Notes: generated from the letters alone by a model not told the origin. A stretch of 64,000 bases of DNA from Metabacillus niabensis (GCF_020524345.1 NZ_JAIVLH010000002.1:1-64000); one strand, 5' to 3'; positions 7,845 through 17,511 are shown, numbered from the stretch's first letter. Program-made: numbers and translations.

Positions 7845-8404
7845 TCAGTCATTTAAAACTTTATCCATAACTGCCTTAGTATTAGGTCCGAAAATCCCAT
7901 CATTTACAAGGTCTGGGAAGCGTTTTTGAAATTTAATAACAGCTTCCTTTGTTTCTGGTCCATATATTCCATCTACTGTCACGTCATAGCTCATATCATT
8001 TAATGCTTTTTGAAGTGTTTTCACTGCTTCACCTCTGCTGCCCATTTTTAAAACAGTATTTTCAAAGCCGAAAGAGTTGATTTCTTTCGATAGTTTAGCA
8101 TGTGTTTTTGGTCCGTAAATTCCATCTGCTTTTAGCGTTTTCGTTGATTTTTGAAAGGCAATTACAGCTGTTTTTGTATTAGGACCAAAAATACCATCCT
8201 CAGATAATTCAGCACCCATTGCTTTATTTAATGCACGTTGCATAATTATTACATTGCTCCCTTAGATCCTTCTTTTAATGTACCCGATAGGTCAAAAATA
8301 GAATAATTGACATTTTCTTGAGCACTTACGCCCCCAGCAGGAATACCTAATAATAGAACAGATGCAGTTAACACAGTTGCTGATAATTTTTTTAAGTTTT
8401 TCAA
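7845..8404 (-). pseudogene. Secreted peptidoglycan-binding protein, frameshifted
   Basis: Two overlapping reading frames together make one secreted protein: a signal peptide (TTG start at 8404 with AAGGGAG; core TVLTASVLLLGIPAGGVSAQ), then two PG_binding_1 repeats, each with D-G-I-[FY]-G-P-x-T motifs. The frame breaks inside the first repeat near 8244-8252. The upstream frame stops right after LKEGSKGAM, and the downstream frame resumes at MQRALN. Adding one base near the ATGTAATAA would restore the expected G-x-x-V-x-x-[LM]-Q pattern. Either a real one-base loss or a sequencing error. No catalytic domain is present. Confidence 0.75.
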
Positions 8405-8586
8405 ATGAAACAGCTCCCTTTGTTTGTTATTCATCTATGAAACGGATGATGTTGAACAATTGTTTCATCCGAATGATGATTTTTCACTTTTTTGTTCTTA
8501 AAAATGGTGTTATCCTAGTAGGGACAAGAATTAAATTCTTAAATGCACCCGGCTATTCAGCGTTGAAATTCTTTTAAAGGTAAAAA

Positions 8587-8600
8587 GGAAAGCGTTTTCG
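8587..8600. promoter_or_regulatory. cre-like site (CcpA)
   Basis: GGAAAGCGTTTTCG carries the GAAAGCGTTTTC core of a catabolite-responsive element, 32 bases before the zinc dehydrogenase start. The outer bases deviate from consensus. Confidence 0.45.
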
Positions 8601-8631
8601 TATAGAAGACAAGAAAGGGGAAGGTAGAGAT

Positions 8632-9732
8632 ATGTCGAATCAATCTGTTATCAAAAGTATTGAAAAGGTAGAGGTTCCAACTATCATGAAAGCGGCAGTA
8701 ATGACAAGACCTTATGAGGTTGAAGTCCAAGAAGTTGCTGTTCCAAAGGTTGAAGGAAATGAAGTTTTAGTCAAGGTAATGGCTGTTGGAATATGTGGGT
8801 CTGATATTCATTATTATGAACATGGAAAAATAGGAAGATATGTTGTTGAAAAACCGATTATTTTAGGTCATGAATGTGCAGGAATAGTTGTAGAGGTTGG
8901 AGAACAAGTTTCCAAGTTGAAAATCGGTGATCGTGTAGCGGTTGAACCGGGTATTACATGTGGACAATGTGAATATTGCAAGGAAGGGAGATATAATCTT
9001 TGTCCTGATGTACAATTTTTAGCAACACCTCCAATCGACGGTGCCTTTGTTCAATATATAAAGCACAGAGAAGATTTTTTATTTACAATTCCAGACGAAC
9101 TATCATTTGAAGAAGCATCACTTGTTGAGCCTTTTTCAGTCGGGATTCATGCGGCAAAAAGGTCAAAACTTCAACCTGGTTCAACAGTAGCTATAATGGG
9201 AATGGGACCTGTTGGCCTTACAGCCATAGCGGCAGTAAAAGCCTTTGGAGCTTCGAAAATTATCGTAACGGACTTAGAGGATAATCGATTGAATGCTGCC
9301 AAAAAGCTAGGTGCTACACATGTTATAAATGTTTTGGAGCAGGATGCAAATCAAGAAATTGCAAATATCACTGCCGGAAAAGGTGTTGACGTTTGCTTTG
9401 AAACTGCAGGTAATCCTAAAGCGCTTCAAACAGCTCTAAAATCATTAAAAAGAGGCGGTAAATTAGCAATCGTTGGGTTACCGTCACAAGATGAAATTCC
9501 ATTAAATGTACCACTTATCGCGGATTATGAATTAGATATTTTCGGAATTTTTAGATATGCAAATACGTATAATCAAGGAATTGAGTTTCTAGCATCGCAA
9601 AATTACAATTTGGATAGCTTAATTACAGATCGGTATACTCTTGATGAAACGAAAGAAGCAATGGACCGTGCTAGACTTAATAAAAAAGAAAGTTTAAAAG
9701 TTATTGTGTATCCAAATGGTTTAATAGATTAG
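8632..9732 (+). CDS. Zinc-dependent polyol/sugar dehydrogenase (GutB-like)
   Basis: This 366-residue medium-chain dehydrogenase shows the catalytic zinc site (GICGSDIHYYEHG, GHECAG), the four-Cys structural zinc site (CGQCEYCKEGRYNLCPD) and the Rossmann motif GMGPVGLTAI. It most resembles sorbitol/xylitol dehydrogenases. It is preceded by a cre-like site and followed by an AraC regulator in the same direction. In this island it would oxidise or reduce a polyol or keto-sugar intermediate. The exact substrate cannot be read from the sequence. Confidence 0.9.
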   Translation: MSNQSVIKSIEKVEVPTIMKAAVMTRPYEVEVQEVAVPKVEGNEVLVKVMAVGICGSDIHYYEHGKIGRYVVEKPIILGHECAGIVVEVGEQVSKLKIGDRVAVEPGITCGQCEYCKEGRYNLCPDVQFLATPPIDGAFVQYIKHREDFLFTIPDELSFEEASLVEPFSVGIHAAKRSKLQPGSTVAIMGMGPVGLTAIAAVKAFGASKIIVTDLEDNRLNAAKKLGATHVINVLEQDANQEIANITAGKGVDVCFETAGNPKALQTALKSLKRGGKLAIVGLPSQDEIPLNVPLIADYELDIFGIFRYANTYNQGIEFLASQNYNLDSLITDRYTLDETKEAMDRARLNKKESLKVIVYPNGLID

Positions 9733-9772
9733 TAGTTTACATAAATAAGTTTGATTCAAATATGGAGGACCT

Positions 9773-10672
9773 ATGGGTAATTTTAGTCTTTATCAGCATG
9801 AATTACTTACAAATCACTATTATCCAAGAGTAAACGCTTATTATTTTAAACAGTGGGATTTTCACCACATGGATTTTCATACTCATAAAGAAGTTGAGAT
9901 TATGTATGTGATAAACGGTCAATGTGTAGTAGAGGCTGAGCAAGAAACGATTCAGATGAAAAAGGGGGATGTGATTCTCCTTGATGCAAATGTTCCCCAT
10001 CGTTTACTTGTTGAAGAAGGTAGCCCGTGTCGAATGTTAAACATTGAATTCACTTTTGTATCAAAAGAGGGAAGTTTTCCATCGATAAAGGAATTAACCG
10101 ACCATTCAATTAGTTTAAATAGGTTTCTAACATTAAAAAGACCATATGTTGTTTTTAAGGACCCGAATGAGATTTATCATTCTTTAAAGACTTTAGTTTT
10201 GGAACTTGATAATGAAAGATCTATACAAGATCCAATGGTTTATTTATTATTTAGTCAGCTTTTGATTCAGCTATCAAGAATGATCATTGACAAGGATGAA
10301 AATAATCAATATGATTTAAGTCAGCAATCAAATGTTTATGTAAAACAAGCGGTTGATTACCTTCATCAAAATTATGATCGTGATATCCAAATCAAAGATA
10401 TTGCCATAGCGGTGAGCCTTCATTCAGGCTATCTGCACCGTATTTTTAAACAACAAATGAAGTGTACGATTTTGGACTATTTAACCAGGCTTAGAATCCA
10501 AAAAGCAAAAATGTTGTTAAAAGAAACAGAAATACCTGTAATTGAAATTACACATTATGTTGGTGTAAATAGTCGTCAATATTTTAGTATGTTATTTAAA
10601 AAATATACAGGGCAAACTCCAAATGAATACAGAAAATTAGTGAAAAAATCTATTCAAAAAGTGAATTACTGA
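9773..10672 (+). CDS. AraC-family transcriptional regulator (cupin sensor)
   Basis: The 299-residue protein has an N-terminal cupin sensor (about 30-100; HMDFHTHKEVEIMYVINGQ, GDVILLDANVPH) and a C-terminal AraC DNA-binding domain (about 195-295; IAIAVSLHSGYLHRIFKQQ and THYVGVNSRQYFSMLFKKY). It lies 40 bases after the zinc dehydrogenase, with GGAGG before its ATG, so is probably co-transcribed with it. It probably regulates this operon or the GH4 gene downstream. It is the second AraC protein of the island and is only distantly similar to the first. Confidence 0.9.
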   Translation: MGNFSLYQHELLTNHYYPRVNAYYFKQWDFHHMDFHTHKEVEIMYVINGQCVVEAEQETIQMKKGDVILLDANVPHRLLVEEGSPCRMLNIEFTFVSKEGSFPSIKELTDHSISLNRFLTLKRPYVVFKDPNEIYHSLKTLVLELDNERSIQDPMVYLLFSQLLIQLSRMIIDKDENNQYDLSQQSNVYVKQAVDYLHQNYDRDIQIKDIAIAVSLHSGYLHRIFKQQMKCTILDYLTRLRIQKAKMLLKETEIPVIEITHYVGVNSRQYFSMLFKKYTGQTPNEYRKLVKKSIQKVNY

Positions 10673-10676
10673 GTTT

Positions 10677-10705
10677 GGGATGGCCAATGGTCATCCTATT
10701 TTTTA
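10677..10705 (+). terminator. Terminator after AraC gene
   Basis: GGGATGGCC pairs with GGTCATCCT (two G-U pairs, 3-base loop), followed by ATTTTTT. Confidence 0.75.
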
Positions 10706-10758
10706 TATTATAAAAGTTAGGATTTTTGACATGAAAACCTTTGAGAAAGTTATGATAT

Positions 10759-10772
10759 TGGAAACGTATACA
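10759..10772. promoter_or_regulatory. Possible cre site upstream of the GH4 gene
   Basis: TGGAAACGTATACA matches the cre consensus with two mismatches and lies about 55 bases before the GH4 start. Confidence 0.35.
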
Positions 10773-10825
10773 ATATTTTGTTGTTAAAATAATAATAACA
10801 AAACGAAAAGGAGTGCTTTCTTTAT

Positions 10826-12337
10826 ATGTCATTTAAAATTTCTTTTATCGGCGCAGGAAGTATAGGGTTTACTAGAGGACTTTTACGTGATTTGTTATCT
10901 GTATCTGAATTTCAAGATATTGAAGTATCTTTTACAGATATTAATCCTTCAAACCTTCAAATGGTAACAGAACTATGTCAACGCGATATTGATGAAAATG
11001 GATTGGATATAAAGATTCATGCTACAACTAATCGCAAGGAAGCCTTAAGAGGCGCAAGATATATTTTTTCGGTTGTAAGAATCGGTGGACTCGAGGCCTT
11101 TGGACTAGATATTGATATCCCGCTTAAGTATGGAATCGATCAGTGTGTTGGTGATACATTGTGTGCTGGTGGGATTATGTATGGTCAACGCGGAATTGCA
11201 GAAATGTTGGAAATCTGTAAGGATATTAAAGAAGTAGCAGAGGAGAATTGTATTCTTTTAAACTATGCAAATCCAATGGCTATGATTACTTGGGCTTGTA
11301 ATGTATATGGCGGTGTGAATACAATCGGACTCTGTCATGGAGTTCAAGGCGGGCATAGGCAAATTGCAGAAGTGTTGGGCTATAAAAAAGAAGAGATCGA
11401 CATTATTTGTGCTGGGATCAATCATCAAACATGGTACATTAGTGTGAAACATAAGGGAGAAGATTTAACAGAAAATCTTTTAGAAGCATTTGAGGAACAT
11501 CCTGAGTTTCGTAAAACGGAAAAAGTTAGAATTGATATGTTAAGAAGATTTGGTTATTATTCTACAGAATCAAATGGACATTTAAGTGAATATGTCCCAT
11601 GGTATCGAAAACGCACGGATGAGATTAAGGAATGGATAGATTTAGGCTCATGGATAAATGGTGAAACAGGTGGATATTTACGTGTTTGCACAGAAGGAAG
11701 GAATTGGTTTGAGACAGATTTTCCAAATTGGATGAAGGAACCTTCTCTAACATATAAACAGGAGAATCGCAGTGAGGAACATGGTTCGTATATTATTGAA
11801 GGACTTGAAACTGGACGAGTATATCGAGGACATTTTAATGTAGTGAATAATGGGGTAATCTCAAATCTTCCTGATGATGCCATAATTGAAGCCCCCGGAT
11901 ATGTGGATCGTAATGGAATCAATATGCCACATGTAGGTGACCTTCCGCTTGGATGTGCTGCTGTATGTAATGTGAGTATTTCTGTTCAACGATTAGCAGT
12001 GGAAGCAGCTGTTAAGGGAGATGACTTTCTATTACGTCAAGCGATGATGATGGATCCATTAGTAGGAGCGGTATGTAATCCGAAAGAAATATGGCAAATG
12101 ACAGATGAACTATTAGTTGCACAGGAAAAATGGTTACCACAATATTCGAAAGCAATTTCGGAAGCAAAATATCGTCTTGAAGCAAAACAACTTATCCCAA
12201 CGAAAAATTATAAAGGTGCTGCTCGCTTAAAAATTAAAACAATTGAAGAAATGGCTGAGAATAAAGAAGAATCAACGAAAAATGCAAGTGCTGCAGATAA
12301 GGCAAAAGAACGGCCTTCATCTGTGGGGGAATTATAA
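10826..12337 (+). CDS. GH4-family NAD-dependent glycosidase (alpha-galactosidase/glucosidase type)
   Basis: GH4 enzymes cut glycosidic bonds by an NAD+-dependent redox mechanism with a 3-keto intermediate, using Mn2+ and reduced conditions. The 503-residue product has the nucleotide motif GAGSIGFTRG (residues 9-18), the NYANPM stretch, the metal-binding Cys in GLCHGVQGG and the His in GINHQTWY. It resembles the MelA/AglA branch. The last 25 or so residues are a charged, low-complexity tail (KEESTKNASAADKAK) beyond the usual core. Its redox chemistry suits an island full of sugar dehydrogenases. AAGGAG precedes the ATG. Confidence 0.9.
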   Translation: MSFKISFIGAGSIGFTRGLLRDLLSVSEFQDIEVSFTDINPSNLQMVTELCQRDIDENGLDIKIHATTNRKEALRGARYIFSVVRIGGLEAFGLDIDIPLKYGIDQCVGDTLCAGGIMYGQRGIAEMLEICKDIKEVAEENCILLNYANPMAMITWACNVYGGVNTIGLCHGVQGGHRQIAEVLGYKKEEIDIICAGINHQTWYISVKHKGEDLTENLLEAFEEHPEFRKTEKVRIDMLRRFGYYSTESNGHLSEYVPWYRKRTDEIKEWIDLGSWINGETGGYLRVCTEGRNWFETDFPNWMKEPSLTYKQENRSEEHGSYIIEGLETGRVYRGHFNVVNNGVISNLPDDAIIEAPGYVDRNGINMPHVGDLPLGCAAVCNVSISVQRLAVEAAVKGDDFLLRQAMMMDPLVGAVCNPKEIWQMTDELLVAQEKWLPQYSKAISEAKYRLEAKQLIPTKNYKGAARLKIKTIEEMAENKEESTKNASAADKAKERPSSVGEL

Positions 12338-12450
12338 TTTAAAGAAATTGTGAGATGATGGACTATTAATTTTTAACGAAATATATTATACTCATTACTC
12401 TATTATTTATTTAAAAAATATTTTGAATTGGTGAAATAATAAAATTCTCT

Positions 12451-12479
12451 TTGACAGTTTTCTTTTCTCATGCTACTAT
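12451..12479 (+). promoter_or_regulatory. Sigma-A promoter of the metE transcript
   Basis: A perfect TTGACA (12451-12456), a 17-base spacer and TACTAT (12474-12479). Transcription would start near 12486, shortly before the SAM riboswitch. Confidence 0.8.
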
Positions 12480-12515
12480 GCTATTAAATTCAAAATATCA
12501 TTAATTATCAAAAAA

Positions 12516-12627
12516 CTCTTATTGAGAGTGGCGGAGGGACTGGCCCGATGAAGCCCGGCAACCATTCAACGATCATTGTTGAAAAGGTGCTAATTCCTAC
12601 AAAGTATATTACTTTGACAAATAAGAG
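12516..12627 (+). promoter_or_regulatory. SAM-I (S-box) riboswitch
   Basis: The aptamer opens with CTCTTATT (pairing with AATAAGAG at 12620-12627) and contains the canonical GAGAGTGGCGGAGGGACTGG, CCGATGAAGCCCGGCAACC and AAGGTGCTAATTCC segments. S-adenosylmethionine binding favours the downstream terminator and shuts off metE. Confidence 0.97.
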
Positions 12628-12646
12628 GGGATTTCATTGAAATGAA

Positions 12647-12678
12647 GACCTCTCTATTTTAAATAGAGAGGTCTTTTA
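12647..12678 (+). terminator. Terminator of the SAM-I riboswitch
   Basis: GACCTCTCTATTT pairs with AAATAGAGAGGTC, followed by TTTT. It is the expression platform of the S-box. Confidence 0.9.
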
Positions 12679-12723
12679 AGTACTAGAAGAAGTAATCGTC
12701 TGAAAATTACATATCAAATGTAA

Positions 12724-12902
12724 CAGGTGCTGTGAAATTCTATCACAGCTTAAAAGGGAAGTTCGGTGAAAATCCGGCACGGTCCCGCCACTGTAATGGG
12801 GAGCAACTTATTAATAACCACTATTTCAATATGAAATGGGAAGGGATAAGAAGCGATGAACCTAAGTCAGGAGACCTGCCTGTTATATGCGCTTGTACCT
12901 AC
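12724..12902 (+). promoter_or_regulatory. Cobalamin (B12) riboswitch
   Basis: Conserved cobalamin aptamer segments are present in order: AGGTGCTGTG, GGGAAGTTCGGTGAAAATCC, GGCACGGTCCCGCCACTGTA, and the B12 box AAGTCAGGAGACCTGCC at 12864-12880. Cobalamin binding would stop transcription before metE, sensible because the B12-dependent enzyme MetH can then replace MetE. An open frame through this stretch (12732-12965) is not a gene. Confidence 0.95.
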
Positions 12903-12976
12903 GGATGTATAGGGAGGAGTGAGGAATACGTGTTGAGAAAGCCGGAATGTCTCAACTCTAGTTAGCTATGCGTATG

Positions 12977-13012
12977 AATCTCTCTTTTCTAATTTGAAAA
13001 GAGAGATTTTTT
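12977..13012 (+). terminator. Terminator of the cobalamin riboswitch
   Basis: AATCTCTCTTTT pairs with AAAAGAGAGATT (12 bp), followed by a T run. It lies 36 bases before metE. Confidence 0.9.
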
Positions 13013-13047
13013 GTTTGAGGCAAAAATACAACAAATGATAGGAGTGC

Positions 13048-15354
13048 ATGAATACAATGAGTCAAATACAAAGCTCGAACTTAGGATATCCCCGTATTGG
13101 TGAAAAACGTGAATGGAAAAAGGTGCTTGAACAATACTGGGCAGGTAATCTTGGTAAAGACACATTTTTAAACCAAATGGAAGAGATCCGCCTACAACAT
13201 CTAAAAAAACAAAAAGAGCAAGGCATTGATTTAATTCCGATAGGAGATTTCAGCTTTTATGATCATGTTCTTGATACAGCTGTCATGTTTGGTCTTGTTC
13301 CAGATCGCTTTGATTACACGGCTGGCCCAGTTTCTTTAGAAACATATTTTGATATGGCAAGAGGTAATAAAGGTGCAGTTGCCTGTGAAATGACAAAATG
13401 GTTTAACACAAATTATCACTATATTGTGCCTGAGTTAAATCATGCTGAACCTAAACTTGTGGAAAACCGACCACTTACATTTTATAAAGAAGCAAAACAG
13501 AAATTAAATATTGAAGGAAAACCAATCATTTTAGGTCCAGTGACTTTTGTAAAACTATCAAAAGGATACAAAAAGTCTGAGTTTCACGATTTAGTAAAGA
13601 GATTTGTCCCGCTTTATGCTGAAATCCTGCAGCAATTACAAACAGAAGGTGTCCAGTGGGTTCAAATTGATGAACCAATAGTAGCGACAAATATAACTTA
13701 TGATGAGGTTGAACTGCTCCGAGAAGTCTATCAGCAGTTACATGAAGCAGCACCAAATGTTCACGTGATTTTACAAACGTATTTTGATCATATTGACTAT
13801 TTCAACGAAGTTTGTTCATTACCAGTTCATGGTATAGGACTTGATTTTGTCCATGATGGCGGCCATCACCTTAAGGCTTTAAAAAGCTTTGGGTTTCCGA
13901 GTGATAAAGTGTTAGCAGCTGGTGTAGTCAATGGCCGTAACATTTGGCGCTGTAATCTCGAAGAGCAACTTTCACTTTTGACAGAAATATCAGAGTTTGT
14001 GTCAAACGACCGTTTAATCGTCCAGCCATCATCAAGTTTGTTACATGTACCAGTTACTGTAAAAAGTGAAGAAGCACTTGATTTGGTTCTCAAAAATGCC
14101 CTATCCTTTGCTGATGAAAAAATAAATGAAGTTATTGTCTTAACTAAAGCGCTAAATAATGGCATTGAATCAGTACAAGAACAACTGAAAGAGAGTATTA
14201 CATCTATTCAATCTTTAAACCATTCTTCTTTTAGAAACAATTCGGATGTACAAGATGCGATAAAAAACATTCATGTATATGATGTAGACCGAAGAGCAGA
14301 GCTTTCTGTGCGTCAGGAACTGCAGGCAAAAGCTTTTGATTTACCTTTGCTTCCTACCACAACAATAGGTAGCTTCCCACAAACAAAAGAAGTTAGAAAT
14401 CAACGTTTAAAATGGCGTAAAGGCGAGTTAACCGATGCGGAATATGAGGAATATATAAAAGCAGAGATTAAAAAATGGATCGATATTCAAGAAGAATTAG
14501 GTCTAGATGTTTTTGTTCATGGTGAATTCGAACGTACAGATATGGTTGAATATTTTGGAGAAAAACTACAAGGATTCCAATTTACAAAGTTTGGATGGGT
14601 TCAATCATATGGATCACGATGTGTGAAACCGCCACTTATCTACGGTGATGTTGATTTGAAGGAATCAATGACGGTAAAGGAAACGGTATTCGCTCAATCA
14701 CTAACATCAAAACCTGTTAAAGGAATGCTGACTGGTCCGATAACTATATTAAATTGGTCATTTGTTCGTGATGATATTTCCCGTTTCGATGTGGCAAATC
14801 AAATTGCTCTGGCACTGAGAAAAGAGGTTGATAGCCTTGAGAAAAACGGAATCCGAATGATTCAAGTTGATGAACCGGCAATTAGAGAAGGATTACCTTT
14901 AAAACGTGAAAATTGGGATCGTTACCTTAATGATGCAGTTTATGCATTTAAGCTAGCAACAACATCCGTTCAAGATGAGACTCAAATTCATACACATATG
15001 TGTTATTCAGACTTTAAAAATATTATTACAACCATTGATGAACTTGATGCAGATGTTATTTCGATTGAAACTTCAAGAAGTCACGGAGAATTAATCCAAG
15101 CTTTTGAAGAAACAACATATAATAAAGGGATTGGATTGGGTGTATATGATATTCATAGTCCACGTGTGCCAAAAGTTGAGGAACTTCTAAGAAATATTGA
15201 TCGGGCACTTCAAGTGTTGGATCCAAAATTGTTCTGGATCAATCCTGATTGTGGATTGAAGACACGCGGAATAGAAGAAACGATTGCAGCGTTAAAGGTA
15301 ATGGTAGAAGCAGCTGAGTACACGAGAGAAAAGATGCTTGTAAACAAAAGCTAA
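13048..15354 (+). CDS. metE: Cobalamin-independent methionine synthase MetE
   Basis: MetE transfers a methyl group from 5-methyltetrahydropteroyltriglutamate to homocysteine to make methionine. The 768-residue length is normal for the two-barrel enzyme. The N-terminal barrel starts at [17 protein letters not shown]. The C-terminal barrel carries the zinc and homocysteine site in THMCYSDF and NPDCGLKTR, with [14 protein letters not shown] near residue 431. Control is by tandem SAM-I and cobalamin riboswitches. Two start codons nine bases apart (13048 and 13057) are both possible with the AGGAG upstream. A terminator follows. Confidence 0.97.
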   Translation: MNTMSQIQSSNLGYPRIGEKREWKKVLEQYWAGNLGKDTFLNQMEEIRLQHLKKQKEQGIDLIPIGDFSFYDHVLDTAVMFGLVPDRFDYTAGPVSLETYFDMARGNKGAVACEMTKWFNTNYHYIVPELNHAEPKLVENRPLTFYKEAKQKLNIEGKPIILGPVTFVKLSKGYKKSEFHDLVKRFVPLYAEILQQLQTEGVQWVQIDEPIVATNITYDEVELLREVYQQLHEAAPNVHVILQTYFDHIDYFNEVCSLPVHGIGLDFVHDGGHHLKALKSFGFPSDKVLAAGVVNGRNIWRCNLEEQLSLLTEISEFVSNDRLIVQPSSSLLHVPVTVKSEEALDLVLKNALSFADEKINEVIVLTKALNNGIESVQEQLKESITSIQSLNHSSFRNNSDVQDAIKNIHVYDVDRRAELSVRQELQAKAFDLPLLPTTTIGSFPQTKEVRNQRLKWRKGELTDAEYEEYIKAEIKKWIDIQEELGLDVFVHGEFERTDMVEYFGEKLQGFQFTKFGWVQSYGSRCVKPPLIYGDVDLKESMTVKETVFAQSLTSKPVKGMLTGPITILNWSFVRDDISRFDVANQIALALRKEVDSLEKNGIRMIQVDEPAIREGLPLKRENWDRYLNDAVYAFKLATTSVQDETQIHTHMCYSDFKNIITTIDELDADVISIETSRSHGELIQAFEETTYNKGIGLGVYDIHSPRVPKVEELLRNIDRALQVLDPKLFWINPDCGLKTRGIEETIAALKVMVEAAEYTREKMLVNKS

Positions 15355-15364
15355 AAAATAACAT

Positions 15365-15400
15365 AAAAAATGCGGGATCTCATTAGGTCCCGTATTTTTT
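15365..15400 (+). terminator. Terminator after metE
   Basis: AAAAAATGCGGGA pairs with TCCCGTATTTTTT; the 3' arm ends in a T run. Confidence 0.9.
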
Positions 15401-15628
15401 ATGACCATTGATTACTTTATGAAAAAGAGTTCACAAAAAATAAAAGAATTATAGTGAAGTCTCTGTTGAATACAAACCGAATAGTGTAAAATAGGTATGT
15501 AAATTACTCATTTTGAGGCTTGTTTAAATGTCCTGTTGATTTCCGTTTCATTTAATAATGATAAAAATCAATACTTATCTATAACATGGCCACAAATTAT
15601 AAGTCCAACTGGAGGTTTTCACTTTACC

Positions 15629-16582
15629 ATGCCTAGTCGTTATGCAGATTCTAATTTAAAACTATTTTCGCTTAACTCTGATCCCAAGTTAGCGAGGAAG
15701 ATTGCCGAAATTCTTGGGATTGAATTAGGGAAGAGTTCTGTTACTCGTTTTAGTGATGGAGAAATTCAAATTAACATTGAGGAAAGTATTCGTGGAGATG
15801 AGGTGTACATCATCCAATCGATTAGCAATCCTGTAAATGAACATTTAATGGAATTATTAATTATGGTAGATGCTTTAAAGCGTGCATCTGCAAAAACAAT
15901 CAATTTGGTTATTCCATATTACGGATATGCCAGACAGGACCGTAAAGCTAGAGCGAGGGAGCCAATTACTGCAAAGCTAGTGGCAAATCTACTTCAAAGA
16001 GCAGGCTCTACTCGTGTGATTGCTCTTGATTTACACGCCCCCCAGATTCAGGGCTTCTTTGATATTCCAATAGACCATCTATTAGGTGTTCCAATCTTAG
16101 GGGAATACTTCATAAATAAGAACTTAGAAGATATTGTGATTGTTTCACCAGACCACGGCGGTGTTACACGGGCACGTAAATTGGCAGATCGTTTGAAAGC
16201 TCCAATTGCGATAATTGATAAAAGACGTCCAAGACCAAATGTTGTAGAGGTTATGAATATCGTTGGCCATATTGAAGGGAAAACAGCAATCTTAATTGAT
16301 GATATTATCGACACAGCCGGTACGATAACATTAGCCGCAAATGCACTAGTAGAGCATGGGGCAAAAGAAGTGTATGCATGTTGTACACATCCGGTTTTAT
16401 CCGGCCCTGCAATTGAACGAATCCAAAGTTCTAAAATAAAGGAATTGGTTATAACCGACTCAATTACGGTTCCGGAAGAAAAGCGTATTGACAAATTAGT
16501 AGAGTTATCAGTCGCGCCATTAATTAGTGAAGCGATCAAACGAATTTACGAAAAGCAATCAGTGGACGAGTTAGTGCAGTAA
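15629..16582 (+). CDS. prs: Ribose-phosphate pyrophosphokinase (PRPP synthetase paralogue)
   Basis: This enzyme makes PRPP from ribose 5-phosphate and ATP, the entry to nucleotide, His and Trp synthesis. From the ATG at 15629 the protein is 317 residues, the standard Prs length. It has the flexible-loop [18 protein letters not shown], the [11 protein letters not shown] metal site and the PRPP-binding loop [13 protein letters not shown]. An in-frame extension back to 15536 shows no Prs similarity and was dropped. In Bacillus the housekeeping prs lies between gcaD and ctc; this copy stands alone, so it is probably a second paralogue. Confidence 0.9.
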   Translation: MPSRYADSNLKLFSLNSDPKLARKIAEILGIELGKSSVTRFSDGEIQINIEESIRGDEVYIIQSISNPVNEHLMELLIMVDALKRASAKTINLVIPYYGYARQDRKARAREPITAKLVANLLQRAGSTRVIALDLHAPQIQGFFDIPIDHLLGVPILGEYFINKNLEDIVIVSPDHGGVTRARKLADRLKAPIAIIDKRRPRPNVVEVMNIVGHIEGKTAILIDDIIDTAGTITLAANALVEHGAKEVYACCTHPVLSGPAIERIQSSKIKELVITDSITVPEEKRIDKLVELSVAPLISEAIKRIYEKQSVDELVQ

Positions 16583-16601
16583 TAATGTTTAATAAAGAAT
16601 T

Positions 16602-16634
16602 AACCGGAGCTGGTAAAATACTCCGGTTATTCTT
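16602..16634 (+). terminator. Terminator after prs
   Basis: AACCGGAG pairs with CTCCGGTT, followed by ATTCTTATT. It falls inside the long upstream extension of the next frame, which argues for the shorter start of that gene. Confidence 0.7.
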
Positions 16635-16677
16635 ATTGTTGAAATTTCCCAGTAGGAGTAATAAGGAAGTGGAAGTT

Positions 16678-17511
16678 TTGAGTATAAAAGCAACAAAGGT
16701 AAAAGACCTAAGTGCAGATTGTGAAAATTGCTTTGGCTTATGTTGTGTAGCTTTGCCTTATATGAAATCTGCAGATTTTGCTTATGATAAGGAAAGTGGC
16801 ATACCATGTGGTAACCTTCAATCGGATTATCGGTGTAGCATTCATAATAATTTAAGAAGTAATGGATTTCGCGGTTGTACTGTTTATGAATGTTTCGGGG
16901 CAGGTCAAAAGGTTTCACAAGTAACTTATAGTGGGAAAGACTGGAGAAGCAAAAAAGAAATTGCTAAAGAAATGTTTGATGTCTTCCCAATCATGCAACA
17001 GCTTCATGAAATGCTTCGTTACTTATATGAAGCTCTAAATAGAAAAGAAGCTAGAGAAATACATAAAGATATATATCAAGCAATAGAACAGACTGAACAC
17101 CTCACCTATTTAAATCCGAAGTCTATATTAAAAATAGATCTATTACGACATAGAGCATTTGTTAATGATGTATTAATTAGAACGAGTGAACTTGTTCGTA
17201 CAACAGGAAAGAACGGTCTAAAACAAAAGGTGAAAATGAAAAAAGGAATCGAAATGATTGGCTCAAATTTAAAAGGAGCAAATCTTAGGGGAGCAAATTT
17301 AAGGGGAGCTTTTCTTATTGCATGTGATCTAAGAGATGCTGATTTAAGATATGTCGATTTTATTGGTGCTGACCTTCGAGATGCAAATATTAGTGGAGCA
17401 AATTTAAGTGGGTGTATTTTTTTAACACAAGCGCAAATTAATTCTGCCAATGGAGATCTTCATACAAAATTACCTCCATCTTTAGACATTCCTTCCCATT
17501 GGTTAAAATAA
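16678..17511 (+). CDS. Cys-rich domain fused to pentapeptide repeats
   Basis: This 277-residue protein has two parts. The N-terminal region carries a dense Cys pattern (CENCFGLCC near residue 15, then more Cys in IPCGNL, YRCSIH, FRGCTVYEC), which suggests metal binding. The C-terminal 85 or so residues are a right-handed pentapeptide-repeat helix, with repeated A[ND]L[RS]G-type units (GANLRGANLRGAFL, RDADLRYVDF, RDANISGANLSGC). A helical linker joins them. Function unknown. The TTG at 16678 with AAGGAAG upstream was preferred to an ATG at 16585, because the prs terminator lies between them. Confidence 0.8.
   Translation: MSIKATKVKDLSADCENCFGLCCVALPYMKSADFAYDKESGIPCGNLQSDYRCSIHNNLRSNGFRGCTVYECFGAGQKVSQVTYSGKDWRSKKEIAKEMFDVFPIMQQLHEMLRYLYEALNRKEAREIHKDIYQAIEQTEHLTYLNPKSILKIDLLRHRAFVNDVLIRTSELVRTTGKNGLKQKVKMKKGIEMIGSNLKGANLRGANLRGAFLIACDLRDADLRYVDFIGADLRDANISGANLSGCIFLTQAQINSANGDLHTKLPPSLDIPSHWLK

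Noticed and set aside
8362-8577. A 71-codon plus-strand frame over the signal peptide of the peptidoglycan-binding gene
   Set aside because: It is antisense to a recognisable signal peptide and lacks a start signal.
12732-12965. A 77-codon open frame upstream of metE
   Set aside because: It lies entirely inside the cobalamin riboswitch, its sequence is explained by the conserved aptamer, and there is no ribosome-binding site.
15536-15628. N-terminal extension of the PRPP synthetase
   Set aside because: It has no similarity to Prs, the protein from 15629 has the standard length, and GGAGG lies just upstream of that start.
16585-16677. N-terminal extension of the Cys-rich pentapeptide protein
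   Set aside because: It contains the prs terminator hairpin and no ribosome-binding site; the TTG at 16678 has one.
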